NCBI GenBank assembly: GCA_902597015.1
Contig: CACJWQ010000003.1
Span: 38,628-102,627 of the forward strand
Length of the DNA stretch: 64,000 nt
Source: an uncultured Alphaproteobacteria bacterium
GTDB lineage: Bacteria; Pseudomonadota; Alphaproteobacteria; HIMB59; GCA-002718135
Direction of reading: 5' to 3'
The first letter of the stretch is position 1, and each line of letters starts with the position of its first letter. Both the position numbers and the translations under genes were made by a program. Under the pieces are notes generated by a model. The model saw only the letters and a program-made list of their open reading frames with translations. It was not told the DNA's origin and searched no databases. Shown here piece by piece: positions 1 to 10,061 of the stretch.

Positions 1-59
1 GCTTAAATCTATGACAGTTTTTTGATCAAAAAACTTATCAAGTTTCATTTTTTATTTAA

Positions 60-584
60 TTATGGGTGATGTTTAGTAATTCCGCTAATATAATCCATTA
101 TTGCTATAACTAATCCTGATAAAATAAATACAGCATGAATAAATATCATTAAGTAAATTTCTTCTGATGTTTTTGAGCCAACATCAATAAAAGCTTCTAG
201 CAAACCAATACTTGAAATAGCTACTATTGAAGCAATAAGTTTTAATTTCAAACCTGAAAAATCTAGTTTACCCATCCACTCTGGCTTATCTTCTGATTGA
301 TTTGCAATATCAATTTTTGAAACAAAATTTTCATATCCAGCAAATATAACCATTAAAACTAAATTTCCTACAAGAGCTAAGTCAACAATATGTAATACAA
401 AAACAAGAAGTTCATTTAAACTTAAGTCATTTAAGTGTGTGATTTCATAAATGAATAATGCAATAACTTTGTATGTAATAACTAGTAGAGTAAGACATAG
501 AGCAACATAAACAGGAGCTAATGCCCATCTGCTTGAAAACATTGCTCTTTCAAGTAATCCTTCAAATACTCTACGCATAAACAA
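60..584 (-). CDS. UPF0114 / YqhA-like membrane protein (TIGR00645 family)
   Basis: Translation contains FEGLLERAMFSSRWALAPVY...VDLALVGNLVLMVIFAGYENFVSKIDI...KLIASIVAISSIGLLEAF, characteristic of the YqhA family. Confidence 0.9.
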   Translation of the reverse strand: MFMRRVFEGLLERAMFSSRWALAPVYVALCLTLLVITYKVIALFIYEITHLNDLSLNELLVFVLHIVDLALVGNLVLMVIFAGYENFVSKIDIANQSEDKPEWMGKLDFSGLKLKLIASIVAISSIGLLEAFIDVGSKTSEEIYLMIFIHAVFILSGLVIAIMDYISGITKHHP

Positions 585-622
585 TAAGTAATTTTTAAAT
601 AATATTTGTCAATTAAATTTTA

Positions 623-1543
623 CTATTTACCCCATTTATAAGTCAGTAAATCATATCTTTTAGCAAAATTAAGTAATAAATTTTTTGTATCTAGATCTAA
701 GGGTTTAATAGGATCTCGGCAAAAATCTGATTTTATTACACCCCCCTCTTTCATTACTGTTTTAGTAGCTCTGAAACCACATTGTCTATTTTCAAAATTT
801 ATTAAAGGAAGAATACTGTCATAGACTTCTTCAGCTTTATCTTTTTCATTATTCCAAAAATGATCAATTACTGGAGCTATTTTTTCTGGAAGTAATGCTG
901 AGCTCATACTACCAGAAATTCCAGCTTCTAAATCTGCATACAACGTAATACTTTCTTCCCCATCAAAAGGCGCATCTAATCTTTCACTACAATTTTTAAT
1001 AAGCGCTCTTATTTTTGAAGCAGCGTTAGCACTTTCAATTTTAAAGCAGGTTAAATTCTCAATCTCATTTATCATCTTTGTCAGTAAAGAAACTGAAAGT
1101 TCAATACCGGATAAGGGCGCATCTTGAATCATAATTGGTATACCAACTTTTGAAATTTCATTAAATTGCTCAAATATTTGATCAGGATTACCTTTTAACA
1201 ATGCACCATGATAAGGCGGCATCATCATTATAATATCTGCTCCCAATGATTTTGCTAACTCAGCTCTTGGACGCACAATATCAGTAGCAAAATGAGAAAC
1301 TGTAATAATTGTTTTAACTCTTCCATCAATTTTTTTCATACAAAGTTTTGTTAATTTTTCTCTTTCTTCGTCTGAAATTAGAAATTGCTCAGAATAATTG
1401 GCTAGAATACAAATACCTTCAACTTTTTGATCAATCATACAGTCAATTACTCTATTCATTCCTTCATAATCAACTTCACCATTTTCATGAAATGGTGTTG
1501 GAGCAACTGGCCACATCCCATAAAATTTATATTTTGAAACCAT
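623..1543 (-). CDS. Dihydrodipicolinate synthase / N-acetylneuraminate lyase family aldolase
   Basis: DapA-like TIM barrel: GMWPVAPTPFHENGEVDYEG, MMPPYHG, Schiff-base lysine region TCFKIES. Confidence 0.85.
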   Translation of the reverse strand: MVSKYKFYGMWPVAPTPFHENGEVDYEGMNRVIDCMIDQKVEGICILANYSEQFLISDEEREKLTKLCMKKIDGRVKTIITVSHFATDIVRPRAELAKSLGADIIMMMPPYHGALLKGNPDQIFEQFNEISKVGIPIMIQDAPLSGIELSVSLLTKMINEIENLTCFKIESANAASKIRALIKNCSERLDAPFDGEESITLYADLEAGISGSMSSALLPEKIAPVIDHFWNNEKDKAEEVYDSILPLINFENRQCGFRATKTVMKEGGVIKSDFCRDPIKPLDLDTKNLLLNFAKRYDLLTYKWGK

Positions 1544-1562
1544 TTTTTTTAATTATATATTA

Positions 1563-2450
1563 TTAATCTACAGAAGTTATAATATTTTTTTTATTTTGTT
1601 CCTCTTTATTTCTTTCATTGTATGTAATTATTAATACTGATGAAAATACAACTATTCCTCCTATCCATGTCCATAGATCAGGTATTTCATTAAAAACGAA
1701 ATAACCAAAACTTGATCCAAAGATTAGACCACTAAACCATATTGGTTGAGTAACTGATAAATCTGCATATTTATATGCTAATCCTAGAGATAAATGTAAA
1801 ATTGTTCCTGAAATAGCTCCAATAAAAACATATAAAATTGAAATTAATGATGGCATTTCCCAAAAGTAAATTGCTAGAGGTAATGCAAATAATGTCATTA
1901 AAGTATACTGATATGAGACCATAGTAATTGGTGAGTCATCTTTTGAAACATATTTTGAGAGAATGATTATAAAAGACCAAAAAGTTAAAGAAACCAAAAC
2001 CATTATTGTTCCTATATTAAATTGAACATAGCCTGGTCTTATAATTATTAATGTACCTAAAAAACCAATAATTAAAGCTAAAATTCTATATTGATAAATT
2101 TTCTCTCTGAAAATTAAAAAACTCAATAGCACGACAATTATTGGGCTTAAAAAATTCATAGCTTTGAATTGTTCAAACGGAATATACACAAGAGCTCCAA
2201 AACCTAAAATCATTACGGGAATATTAAATAATCCACGAACTATATAGAATTTCAAATTTTTTGTTTTATAAGTTGTAAATTTATTTTTAGCTAAATAGGG
2301 AAAAATAATTAATAAACCAAAAAAGAATCTTAAAAACCCAATTGTAAAAACATTTGAATCATATTGTGCTGCACGTATTAATGCTTCCATTAAAACTGCA
2401 AAAAAAGATGCAAACAAAGTTAATAAAATAGCCTTAATATTATTATTCAT
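1563..2450 (-). CDS. DMT superfamily (EamA) transporter
   Basis: About 10 TM helices, repeated EamA halves, FLSPIIVVLLSFLIFREKI motif. Confidence 0.88.
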   Translation of the reverse strand: MNNNIKAILLTLFASFFAVLMEALIRAAQYDSNVFTIGFLRFFFGLLIIFPYLAKNKFTTYKTKNLKFYIVRGLFNIPVMILGFGALVYIPFEQFKAMNFLSPIIVVLLSFLIFREKIYQYRILALIIGFLGTLIIIRPGYVQFNIGTIMVLVSLTFWSFIIILSKYVSKDDSPITMVSYQYTLMTLFALPLAIYFWEMPSLISILYVFIGAISGTILHLSLGLAYKYADLSVTQPIWFSGLIFGSSFGYFVFNEIPDLWTWIGGIVVFSSVLIITYNERNKEEQNKKNIITSVD

Positions 2451-2458
2451 TAATAAAA

Positions 2459-3346
2459 TTAAAGTTTAATCGGTATTGATTGCTTTGCTATATCTTTTTT
2501 TAGATAATTTTCTCTATAAGTAATAATCAGAATTGATGAAAAAATTATTAAACCTCCTACTATTGTCCAAATATCAGGTATTTCATCAAAAATTAAAAAC
2601 CCAAATAATGATGCAATCAGTAGTCTGGAAAAGTTTACAGGTTGTAAAACCGATAAATCAGTAAGCTTATAAGCTGTATTTATACATAAATGTACTATCG
2701 TCCCAGCAATCCCAGCAAATATTAAATAATAGAATGTTTCTGATGAAGGAGATTGCCAAAAATATAAAGCAATAGGAAAAGATAAGAATGTGACTAAGGT
2801 ATATTGGTAAGATAAAATTGTAAATGCACTATCAACTCTTGCCGCAAATTTTGTAATTATGACAACTACTGACCAAATAGAACAAGAACATAAAACTAAA
2901 TATGCCCCCACATTTATTGGAACAATACCTGGTCTCAAAATAACAAAGACCCCGAATAGACCGATCAGTAAAGCACCAATACGAATTAAATAAATTTTTT
3001 CTTTCAAAAAAATTACACTTAAAACAACTACAATTATAGGTGTAACAAAAGAAATTGCTTTGATTTGTTCTAAAGGTATAAATTGTAATGCAGAAAATCC
3101 AAGTAACATCATTGGGATATTTAAAATACCTCTTGTTAAATGAATTTTTAGATTTGGTGTCTTAAAGTTTTGAAATTTAGTATAAAAAATAAAAGGCAGA
3201 ATTAAAATAAACCCAAAAAAAAATCTTAAAAATCCAGCGGTAAATACATTAATGTCTTGAAGGGAAAATTTAACAAGAACATTCATTGTTACTCCTGAAA
3301 CAGAAGCAACTAATGCTAGAATAATAGCTTTTACATTATTATTCAT
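2459..3346 (-). CDS. DMT superfamily (EamA) transporter, tandem paralog of preceding gene
   Basis: Aligns by eye with 1563..2450 along its length (MNNN.KAI start, FVTPIIVVVLSVIFLKEKI). Confidence 0.88.
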   Translation of the reverse strand: MNNNVKAIILALVASVSGVTMNVLVKFSLQDINVFTAGFLRFFFGFILILPFIFYTKFQNFKTPNLKIHLTRGILNIPMMLLGFSALQFIPLEQIKAISFVTPIIVVVLSVIFLKEKIYLIRIGALLIGLFGVFVILRPGIVPINVGAYLVLCSCSIWSVVVIITKFAARVDSAFTILSYQYTLVTFLSFPIALYFWQSPSSETFYYLIFAGIAGTIVHLCINTAYKLTDLSVLQPVNFSRLLIASLFGFLIFDEIPDIWTIVGGLIIFSSILIITYRENYLKKDIAKQSIPIKL

Positions 3347-3349
3347 AAG

Positions 3350-4459
3350 TTATACGAATGGAATATCGCAAATTTCTCCTTTGTATTTTTTATTCTCTAT
3401 AATGATATCAAACTGATCTTTAGTCAAAAAGTATGGTTTAGTTATCATTGCAATTCCAATCACCATGTTAAATGTAGGTGAAAATACTGCAGATCTAATT
3501 TCTCCAATTATTTTATCACCAATTGTTAAGTGAATTGCTGATCTTAGATTAATTTTATCAAGATTAATCTTTACTCCCATTAATTTTTTATTAATTCCAT
3601 TTTCTTTAATTTTAATTAATTTATCTTTTCCAAGAAAATCAATATCATTATCAAGATGAACAAATTTATCTAATCCACATTCAAATGGATTATCATTTAT
3701 ATCCATATCGTTACCATAAGAGAGCAAAGCTCCTTCAATTCTTTCAATTAAATGAGGACATCCTGGTTTGACTTCAAGCTCCCTACCTTCTTCAAATAAT
3801 AAATCGTATAATTCTAAACCAGATTTAGTATCTTCGACATAAATTTCTACACCGCCCTGTTTTGACCAACCAGATCTAGCAATTAAATGTTTGGTATTTT
3901 TAAAATTAAAATATTTAAAATTATAAAATTTTAATTCTAAAATTTCTTTACCAAAAACTTTCTCTAACAAATCAAAAGCCTTAGGACCTTGAACAGCCAA
4001 AATATTTACATCAGGCTCAGTAATAGAAACTTCAAAATTTTTTCCTATAGCAAGACCTTTAGCAAACAGCATTACGTCTGAATCAGCAATTGAAATCCAC
4101 CATTTTTCATTGTTAAATTTCAGCACTACGGGATCATTAATCATTCCTCCATTTTCATCAATTATTGGACAATAATAACATTTACCTTCTTTGGCCTTAC
4201 TTAAATCCCTACAAGTCATTAATTGAACTAATTGGTACGCGTCCTTACCTTTAATTTCTATTTGTCTCTCAGCAGCTACATCCCATATTTGAACATGATT
4301 TTTTAAATGATTGTATGTTTCTTCAAGACTTCCTTCAAAACCTGCAGGAAGTAACATATGATTGTATATTGTATAAGAAGTAACGCCCTGATTTTCAATT
4401 CTGGAAGAATAAATAGTACTTCTCAACCTTCTTGATTTAGCTACAAATTGTTTGGGCAT
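3350..4459 (-). CDS. dmdA: Dimethylsulfoniopropionate (DMSP) demethylase, GcvT-fold
   Basis: [33 protein letters not shown]...[15 protein letters not shown]...[12 protein letters not shown]...[18 protein letters not shown]...[10 protein letters not shown]...[13 protein letters not shown] closely resembles SAR11 DmdA as recalled. Confidence 0.85.
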   Translation of the reverse strand: MPKQFVAKSRRLRSTIYSSRIENQGVTSYTIYNHMLLPAGFEGSLEETYNHLKNHVQIWDVAAERQIEIKGKDAYQLVQLMTCRDLSKAKEGKCYYCPIIDENGGMINDPVVLKFNNEKWWISIADSDVMLFAKGLAIGKNFEVSITEPDVNILAVQGPKAFDLLEKVFGKEILELKFYNFKYFNFKNTKHLIARSGWSKQGGVEIYVEDTKSGLELYDLLFEEGRELEVKPGCPHLIERIEGALLSYGNDMDINDNPFECGLDKFVHLDNDIDFLGKDKLIKIKENGINKKLMGVKINLDKINLRSAIHLTIGDKIIGEIRSAVFSPTFNMVIGIAMITKPYFLTKDQFDIIIENKKYKGEICDIPFV

Positions 4460-4527
4460 GGAAGACTCGTATAAATATTTGTATTAAATTAGTCTACATC
4501 TAAATAAAATAAATTTGATTTAATGAA

Positions 4528-4698
4528 TCAAAGAAAATAATTGTAGGCAAAGTAAAAAGATAAAACAACCAATACAATAGCTACCCAAATAGATAAGTTA
4601 GTAAAAAAAGTTTTTAAATTATTATTTGAGCTTAAGAAAGAGGGTAAAATCAATAAAAGCACTCCAAACATATAAATAATTGGAACTAACTTATCCAT
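4528..4698 (-). CDS. Small membrane protein, 56 aa (not in the supplied ORF track)
   Basis: Hand translation: MDKLVPIIYMFGVLLLILPSFLSSNNNLKTFFTNLSIWVAIVLVVLSFYFAYNYFL*; ATG lies 3 nt after the upstream gene's stop codon. Confidence 0.6.
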   Translation of the reverse strand: MDKLVPIIYMFGVLLLILPSFLSSNNNLKTFFTNLSIWVAIVLVVLSFYFAYNYFL

Positions 4699-4701
4699 TT
4701 A

Positions 4702-5562
4702 TTAATATTTTTCCTTATCAATTAATTCACTAACAAGTAAATTTCCAAATCCTTTTTTTGATGCTTGTTTGTAAAATGATTTTGCTATTTTTGAGAGTTT
4801 ATTAGCATTTGGCAAATCTGAAACAAGATCATTAATATAATTTAAATCTTTATATGTATTATCTACAGAAAAAACATATCCTTTAAAATTACCTTTTATA
4901 GCTTTATCTGCAATTCTATCTAAAGCCCCTGAATTTCCAGAACCCAATCTAGCAACATCACATAACAGTTTAATATCAATATTTAGTTTTTTTGCAGATT
5001 TAAAGAATTCAATGACACTGGTCGTAGTCATTAATGATAAAAAGTTAGATAATAATTTTGCAGAAGATGCCTTTGATACATCACCAAAATTAAAAACAGA
5101 CTTACAAAATGAATTAAGGTACTTTTTACATTGTAAAAAATTACTTTTTTTACCTCCATAAATTCCACCTAATATACCCTGCTCACTTTGAACTGGCCCA
5201 CCCATTACACCACAAAAATTATAGCTTATTTTTTTTGAATTAAAAATTTTATCCATTTTTAAAGCACCATTTTTATTATGTGTTGTTAAATCTATTACAA
5301 GTGTTTTACGATCAAGTTGTTGTTTAATTTTCTTTGCTACATTCAAAGCAACGGGTGTATTTGTTACACATATCATTAAACAATCAAGTTTATATTTTTG
5401 TATTTCATTATATGATTTTAATTCTTTAGCTCCGATTTTTTTTAATTTGTTTATGGGTTTTCTATTTTTATGAGCAAAAATAAATACATTATGTTTTTTT
5501 AATAAATTTTTAGCCATTCCATAGCCCATATAGCCAACACCTATAAATCCTATATTGCTCAT
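4702..5562 (-). CDS. 3-hydroxyisobutyrate dehydrogenase / 6-phosphogluconate dehydrogenase-like NAD(P)-binding oxidoreductase
   Basis: N-terminal MSNIGFIGVGYMGYGMAKNLLKK Rossmann motif; VMGGPVQSEQG and KLLSNFLS active-site regions. Confidence 0.85.
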   Translation of the reverse strand: MSNIGFIGVGYMGYGMAKNLLKKHNVFIFAHKNRKPINKLKKIGAKELKSYNEIQKYKLDCLMICVTNTPVALNVAKKIKQQLDRKTLVIDLTTHNKNGALKMDKIFNSKKISYNFCGVMGGPVQSEQGILGGIYGGKKSNFLQCKKYLNSFCKSVFNFGDVSKASSAKLLSNFLSLMTTTSVIEFFKSAKKLNIDIKLLCDVARLGSGNSGALDRIADKAIKGNFKGYVFSVDNTYKDLNYINDLVSDLPNANKLSKIAKSFYKQASKKGFGNLLVSELIDKEKY

Positions 5563-5611
5563 AAGGATAACTATAGTGAAAAAATTATTATTTAAAAGTG
5601 AATTATCAATT

Positions 5612-6772
5612 TTAATTATTTCTTGATGAAATAAAAGAAACTACTAATACAATAATTAAAAGAGGAACGCATAAAAGATTTATAATAGTCCAATTTGAAA
5701 AATATAGAAGAAAACCAGCTGATAATGATCCTATGCCTTGAGTAGAAAAAACAATAAAATCATTTAAACCTTGTGCAGTAAATCTATCCTTTTCCTCATA
5801 AGAAACAACCAACAAACTTGAACCTGAAACAAATAAAAAATTCCAGCCAATACCAAGTAATATTAAACCTAGCATATAAGAATAATAAAAATCAAAGAAT
5901 GTATTCGTTATAATACTTAGAAACAAAATACTTACTCCTGCATATATAATATTGGTATTTCCAAATCTTTTTATTAAATCTCCAGAAAACAATGAGGGTA
6001 AAAACATGCCAATAACATGAAGTTGAATTACGATACTGGTTTCAAATAAAGTAAATTTATTAACAAGATACATATGTAAAGGAGTAGCAGTCATAATTAT
6101 AGCCATTGTAAAATAACCAAGACCAGCGCTTACGATTGATTGTATAATTTTAATATTTTTTAAAAGTTTGAAAATAGTTTGAATTTCAAATTTGCTTTGA
6201 TCATTAAAAGTTTTTGTTTCCTTATAAAAAAGAAGAACAAAGAAGGGAATGATTGCTGTAAACGATAAGAAAATATAACTACCAAGAAATAAATTGCTTG
6301 GAAAAAAATCTTTAAAATATTCTGCAAAATTAGAAGAAAGCAATGCGGAGACTATACCCAATAACAATATTATTGAGATAGATCTTGGAATAAATTCTTT
6401 AGAAACTGACTCAGATGCAGCAAATCGATACTGATGAATGAACGCTTGTGAGCTACCAATTAAAAAATTACCTAATGCAAAAATAAAAAAATTTTCCAAA
6501 TATATTGCGATTGAACAAATAATTAAAGCTAAGCAACTTAAAAGAGATGAAAATAAAAATCCTTTCTGCCTCCCCCAGATACTCATAAATCTAGATGCAA
6601 TAGGTGCGCTTATTGCTATACCTATAATCATTAATGTCATTGGAACTGTTACTAATGAATCTTGCATCATTATTTGGGATGTAATTATTCCACCTAATAA
6701 AACTACGGCCATAGGTGGAAAAGCTGCAATTGTAGAAGAAATACAAATAACAATAAAATTTTTATTAATCAT
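5612..6772 (-). CDS. MFS transporter
   Basis: About 12 TM helices; SRFMSIWGRQKGFLFSS between TM2 and TM3. Confidence 0.85.
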   Translation of the reverse strand: MINKNFIVICISSTIAAFPPMAVVLLGGIITSQIMMQDSLVTVPMTLMIIGIAISAPIASRFMSIWGRQKGFLFSSLLSCLALIICSIAIYLENFFIFALGNFLIGSSQAFIHQYRFAASESVSKEFIPRSISIILLLGIVSALLSSNFAEYFKDFFPSNLFLGSYIFLSFTAIIPFFVLLFYKETKTFNDQSKFEIQTIFKLLKNIKIIQSIVSAGLGYFTMAIIMTATPLHMYLVNKFTLFETSIVIQLHVIGMFLPSLFSGDLIKRFGNTNIIYAGVSILFLSIITNTFFDFYYSYMLGLILLGIGWNFLFVSGSSLLVVSYEEKDRFTAQGLNDFIVFSTQGIGSLSAGFLLYFSNWTIINLLCVPLLIIVLVVSFISSRNN

Positions 6773-6890
6773 TACAAAAGATAATTTCTAATTGGTTATA
6801 TTAATTTGATCACTTGTCACTCTTTGATTTACAAAAAAAGTTAATAAGATTATTAAGTAGACAATATTTGCTTTTAAGATAAAAATAATT

Positions 6891-7781
6891 ATGGTTTCAA
6901 GTCATGATTTTGTAGATGATAAAAGAAATAAGAATATTAAAATTTATATCAACGGAAAATTTTATAAAAGAAAAGATGCCAAAATATCAGTTTTTGATTC
7001 CTCTACAATGCTTGGGGATGGTATCTGGGATTCGTTAAGATATCATAATAACAATTTCATTTTTCTTAAAGAACATCTGGACAGGTTATATAAAGATGCA
7101 AAGCTTATTGATTTAAAAATACATTTGACCCGTAAAAAACTTTCAGAAGCACTAATAAAAACTATTAAAATAAATAAAATGAAAACAGATGTTCATTTAA
7201 GATTAATTGTTTCTAGGGGTATTAAATCAACACCCTATCAATCACCTAAAGTTACAATATCCAAACCAACCATAATCATAATACCTGAATATAAAAAACC
7301 AGATATTAAAGCTTACAAAAAAGGATTAAAATTGGTTACAGTAAAAACTATTAGAGGGCCAATCAATGTTCAAAATCCACAAATAAATTCACTTAGTAAA
7401 TTAAATTGTATACTAGCATGCATTGAAGCTAATAAAAAGAATGCTGATGAAGCACTTATGTTTGATATTAATGGAAATATTGCTACAAATAATAGTACAC
7501 ATTTCTTCTTTGTAAAAAATAAGACAGTCTTTACCTCAACAGGAAAATATTGTGTTACAGGAATTACGAGACAGAAAATTATAGATTTATGTAAAAAAAA
7601 TAAAATAAAAGTAAAAGAAAAAAATTTTAAATTAAACGAAGTATTAAATGCAGATGAAGCATTTTGTACAGGATCTTTCGCAGGAATTGTACCTGTAAAT
7701 CAAATAAATAAAAAAAAATACTCATTAAAGAAAAATCCTATTACTAAAGAATTAACTAATTTTTATAATAATTTATTTTAA
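6891..7781 (+). CDS. Class IV aminotransferase (branched-chain / D-amino acid aminotransferase-like)
   Basis: VFDSSTMLGDGIWDSLRYHNNNFIFLKEHLDRL; SLSKLNCILACIEANKKNADEALMFDINGNIA; GITRQKII. Confidence 0.85.
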   Translation: MVSSHDFVDDKRNKNIKIYINGKFYKRKDAKISVFDSSTMLGDGIWDSLRYHNNNFIFLKEHLDRLYKDAKLIDLKIHLTRKKLSEALIKTIKINKMKTDVHLRLIVSRGIKSTPYQSPKVTISKPTIIIIPEYKKPDIKAYKKGLKLVTVKTIRGPINVQNPQINSLSKLNCILACIEANKKNADEALMFDINGNIATNNSTHFFFVKNKTVFTSTGKYCVTGITRQKIIDLCKKNKIKVKEKNFKLNEVLNADEAFCTGSFAGIVPVNQINKKKYSLKKNPITKELTNFYNNLF

Positions 7782-8495
7782 ATGATTAATTTATTCGTTT
7801 GGTCTGGACCAAGAAATATTAGTACTGCATTGATGCGATCTTTTGAAAATAGAAAAGACACAAAAGTTTATGATGAACCTTTTTATGCATATTATTTAAA
7901 AAAAACTAACTTAAATCATCCAATGAAAGATGAAATTATAGATCACTATCATACAGATGAAGATGAGATTATTAATTTAATTACTAAAGAAGATAATAAG
8001 TATAAAATATTTTATCAAAAACATATGACTCATCATATTTTAGATGAAACACGTTTAGATTGGATTAACAAAGGTAAAAATTGCTTTTTAATCCGTGATC
8101 CTGCTAAAGTAATTGCCTCATATTTAAAAAAAAATACTTTAAAATCAATTCAAGATGTTGGTTTTAAAAAACTTTATGAAATTTTTAAATTATTAAATTC
8201 AAAGGAGCCTATAGTAATAAACTCTGATTATTTATTAGCAAGTCCTGAAAAGTATTTAAAAATTTTGTGTCAAAAATTAAATTTAGATTTTGATCAAAAT
8301 ATGCTTAATTGGCCAAAAGGCTATAGAGATACAGACGGTATTTGGTCAAAAGTTTGGTATCAAGATGTAATCTCCTCTACTAATTTTAACACAAAAAATT
8401 CTAAAGAATATATTGTACCAAAAACTTATGAAAATATTTATAAAGAATGTTTAGACATATATGAAGAAATTAATAAATACGCAATTAAAGTATGA
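7782..8495 (+). CDS. Sulfotransferase-like P-loop protein
   Basis: WSGPRNISTALMRSFENRKDTKVYDEPFYAYYL resembles a 5'-PSB-type loop; FLIRDPAKVIASYLKK resembles a 3'-PB-type motif. Confidence 0.7.
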   Translation: MINLFVWSGPRNISTALMRSFENRKDTKVYDEPFYAYYLKKTNLNHPMKDEIIDHYHTDEDEIINLITKEDNKYKIFYQKHMTHHILDETRLDWINKGKNCFLIRDPAKVIASYLKKNTLKSIQDVGFKKLYEIFKLLNSKEPIVINSDYLLASPEKYLKILCQKLNLDFDQNMLNWPKGYRDTDGIWSKVWYQDVISSTNFNTKNSKEYIVPKTYENIYKECLDIYEEINKYAIKV

Positions 8496-9286
8496 TTAAA
8501 GAAGATATTCAAGAAGCATCAAAAATTTTATTTGAACATAGATTGAATAAAACTGGTTTAAGTTCTTTAAAAAATCTAGAACCTCAGACAATTGATGAGG
8601 CTTATGCAATTCAAGATCATTTAAAACTTAGATACTTAAAACTGAAAGATAATTTCTGTATTGGAAAAAAAGTTGGATGCACATCTGTAGCTGCACAGAA
8701 ACAAATGAATATAAAAGAACCCTTCCATGGAAATCTATTTTATCGATACAGTTCAAAAAATATTAATTTATTAAATTCTAAAAATTTCTTTGAACCCTAT
8801 GTTGAGCCAGAAATTAGTTTCAGAATAAAAGATGATATAAATATTTCTAAAGCACCTTTCAAGTTTAAAGACTTAGATTATTTATTAGATGGTTTATTTT
8901 GTTCAGTTGAAATAGTTGATTTTAGATTTAGAAAACCATTATCAGAGATTGGCGCCTTAAATGTAATATCAACTAATGGAGCCTCAGAATTTTGGATACG
9001 TGATGAAAATTTAATTAAAATTAAAGATGTAGATCTTAACAATTTTGAAGTAAGTTTATTAATAAATGACACAATTGTAGATACTGGAAATACAAAAAAT
9101 GTATTGGATAATCCATTAAATGCAGTTCTTTGGCTGATAAATAATCTTGCAGAAAAAGGCGAGCCAATGCTTAAAGGTCAGTTTATTAGTTCTGGATCTT
9201 GCACTAAAGCATTTAGAATTTATCCTAAAAGTAAAATTAAAGCTGATTTTAATCAATTGGGTTCAATTGAATTTGAATATATTTAA
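8492..9286 (+). CDS. 2-keto-4-pentenoate hydratase / fumarylacetoacetate hydrolase family
   Basis: IDEAYAIQDHL...IGKKVGCTS...VEPEISFRI...VEIVDFRF; ATG overlaps preceding stop. Confidence 0.8.
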   Translation: MIKEDIQEASKILFEHRLNKTGLSSLKNLEPQTIDEAYAIQDHLKLRYLKLKDNFCIGKKVGCTSVAAQKQMNIKEPFHGNLFYRYSSKNINLLNSKNFFEPYVEPEISFRIKDDINISKAPFKFKDLDYLLDGLFCSVEIVDFRFRKPLSEIGALNVISTNGASEFWIRDENLIKIKDVDLNNFEVSLLINDTIVDTGNTKNVLDNPLNAVLWLINNLAEKGEPMLKGQFISSGSCTKAFRIYPKSKIKADFNQLGSIEFEYI

Positions 9287-9300
9287 GTTATTTAATTATT

Positions 9301-9663
9301 ATGGAGACAAAAGTTTTTTATAACAAATCATGCAGTATTTGTAGTTTTGAAATTAATCACTATAAAAAAACTAAGAATAATATTGAGTGGGTAGACATAA
9401 ATAATATAAATGAATCAAAATTAGAAACAAATAAAAATGCAAAAGAACTTTTGAGACGCCTACATACAAAAAAAAATAATAAAGTTTTTTCAGGAGTTGA
9501 TGCTTTTATTGAAATGTGGTTGGAGATACCAAAATACAGGTTTTTGGCAAAAATTATTAGAAAACCAATAATATATCAGATTTCTTGGGTTATTTATGAA
9601 GCTTTTGCATTAATTCTATTTTACAAAAACAAGAATCAACTAAATAAATTAGAAAGAATTTAA
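9301..9663 (+). CDS. DUF393 (thiol-disulfide oxidoreductase DCC family) protein
   Basis: VFYNKSCSICSFEINHYKK, with CxxC in the DCC-family N-terminal context. Confidence 0.8.
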   Translation: METKVFYNKSCSICSFEINHYKKTKNNIEWVDINNINESKLETNKNAKELLRRLHTKKNNKVFSGVDAFIEMWLEIPKYRFLAKIIRKPIIYQISWVIYEAFALILFYKNKNQLNKLERI

Positions 9664-10050
9664 ATGAACAATTATTTTGAGTTATTAGAGAAGATAGTAC
9701 TGTCAGTGCTTATTATTTGCACAATCATAGCGATTGGAATGGAAATACAAGGTATGATTGCAAATTACAAAGTTACACTAGCAGACATTCTTTTGTTATT
9801 TATTTATATTGAAATTATTGGAATGATTAAAGAATACTGGGTTTCTAAAATGATAAGAATGAGCTACCCTCTTTTCATTGCAATGACAGCTCTAGCCAGA
9901 ATGATTATTATGCAAAGAAAAGATGTTGATCCATCTGCATATGTGTATGAGTCTGTAGCAATATTGATATTAGCAATCGCAATTGTAGTGTTAAGAGTGC
10001 GTCACATGGAAATACTTAATAGGCGCTCTAAAAAATTACCTGACGATTAA
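9664..10050 (+). CDS. PsiE-like phosphate-starvation-inducible membrane protein
   Basis: Four TM helices; IYIEIIGMIKEYW and RMIIMQRKDVDPSAYVYESVAILILAIAIVVLR typical of the PsiE family. Confidence 0.8.
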   Translation: MNNYFELLEKIVLSVLIICTIIAIGMEIQGMIANYKVTLADILLLFIYIEIIGMIKEYWVSKMIRMSYPLFIAMTALARMIIMQRKDVDPSAYVYESVAILILAIAIVVLRVRHMEILNRRSKKLPDD

Positions 10051-10061
10051 TTAATATTAAA

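Noticed and set aside
1348-1566. Plus-strand ORF of 72 aa
   Set aside because: Antisense to the well-supported DapA-family gene; composition looks like reverse-frame translation.
6438-6791. Plus-strand ORF of 117 aa
   Set aside because: Fully antisense to the MFS transporter gene; no domain motifs.
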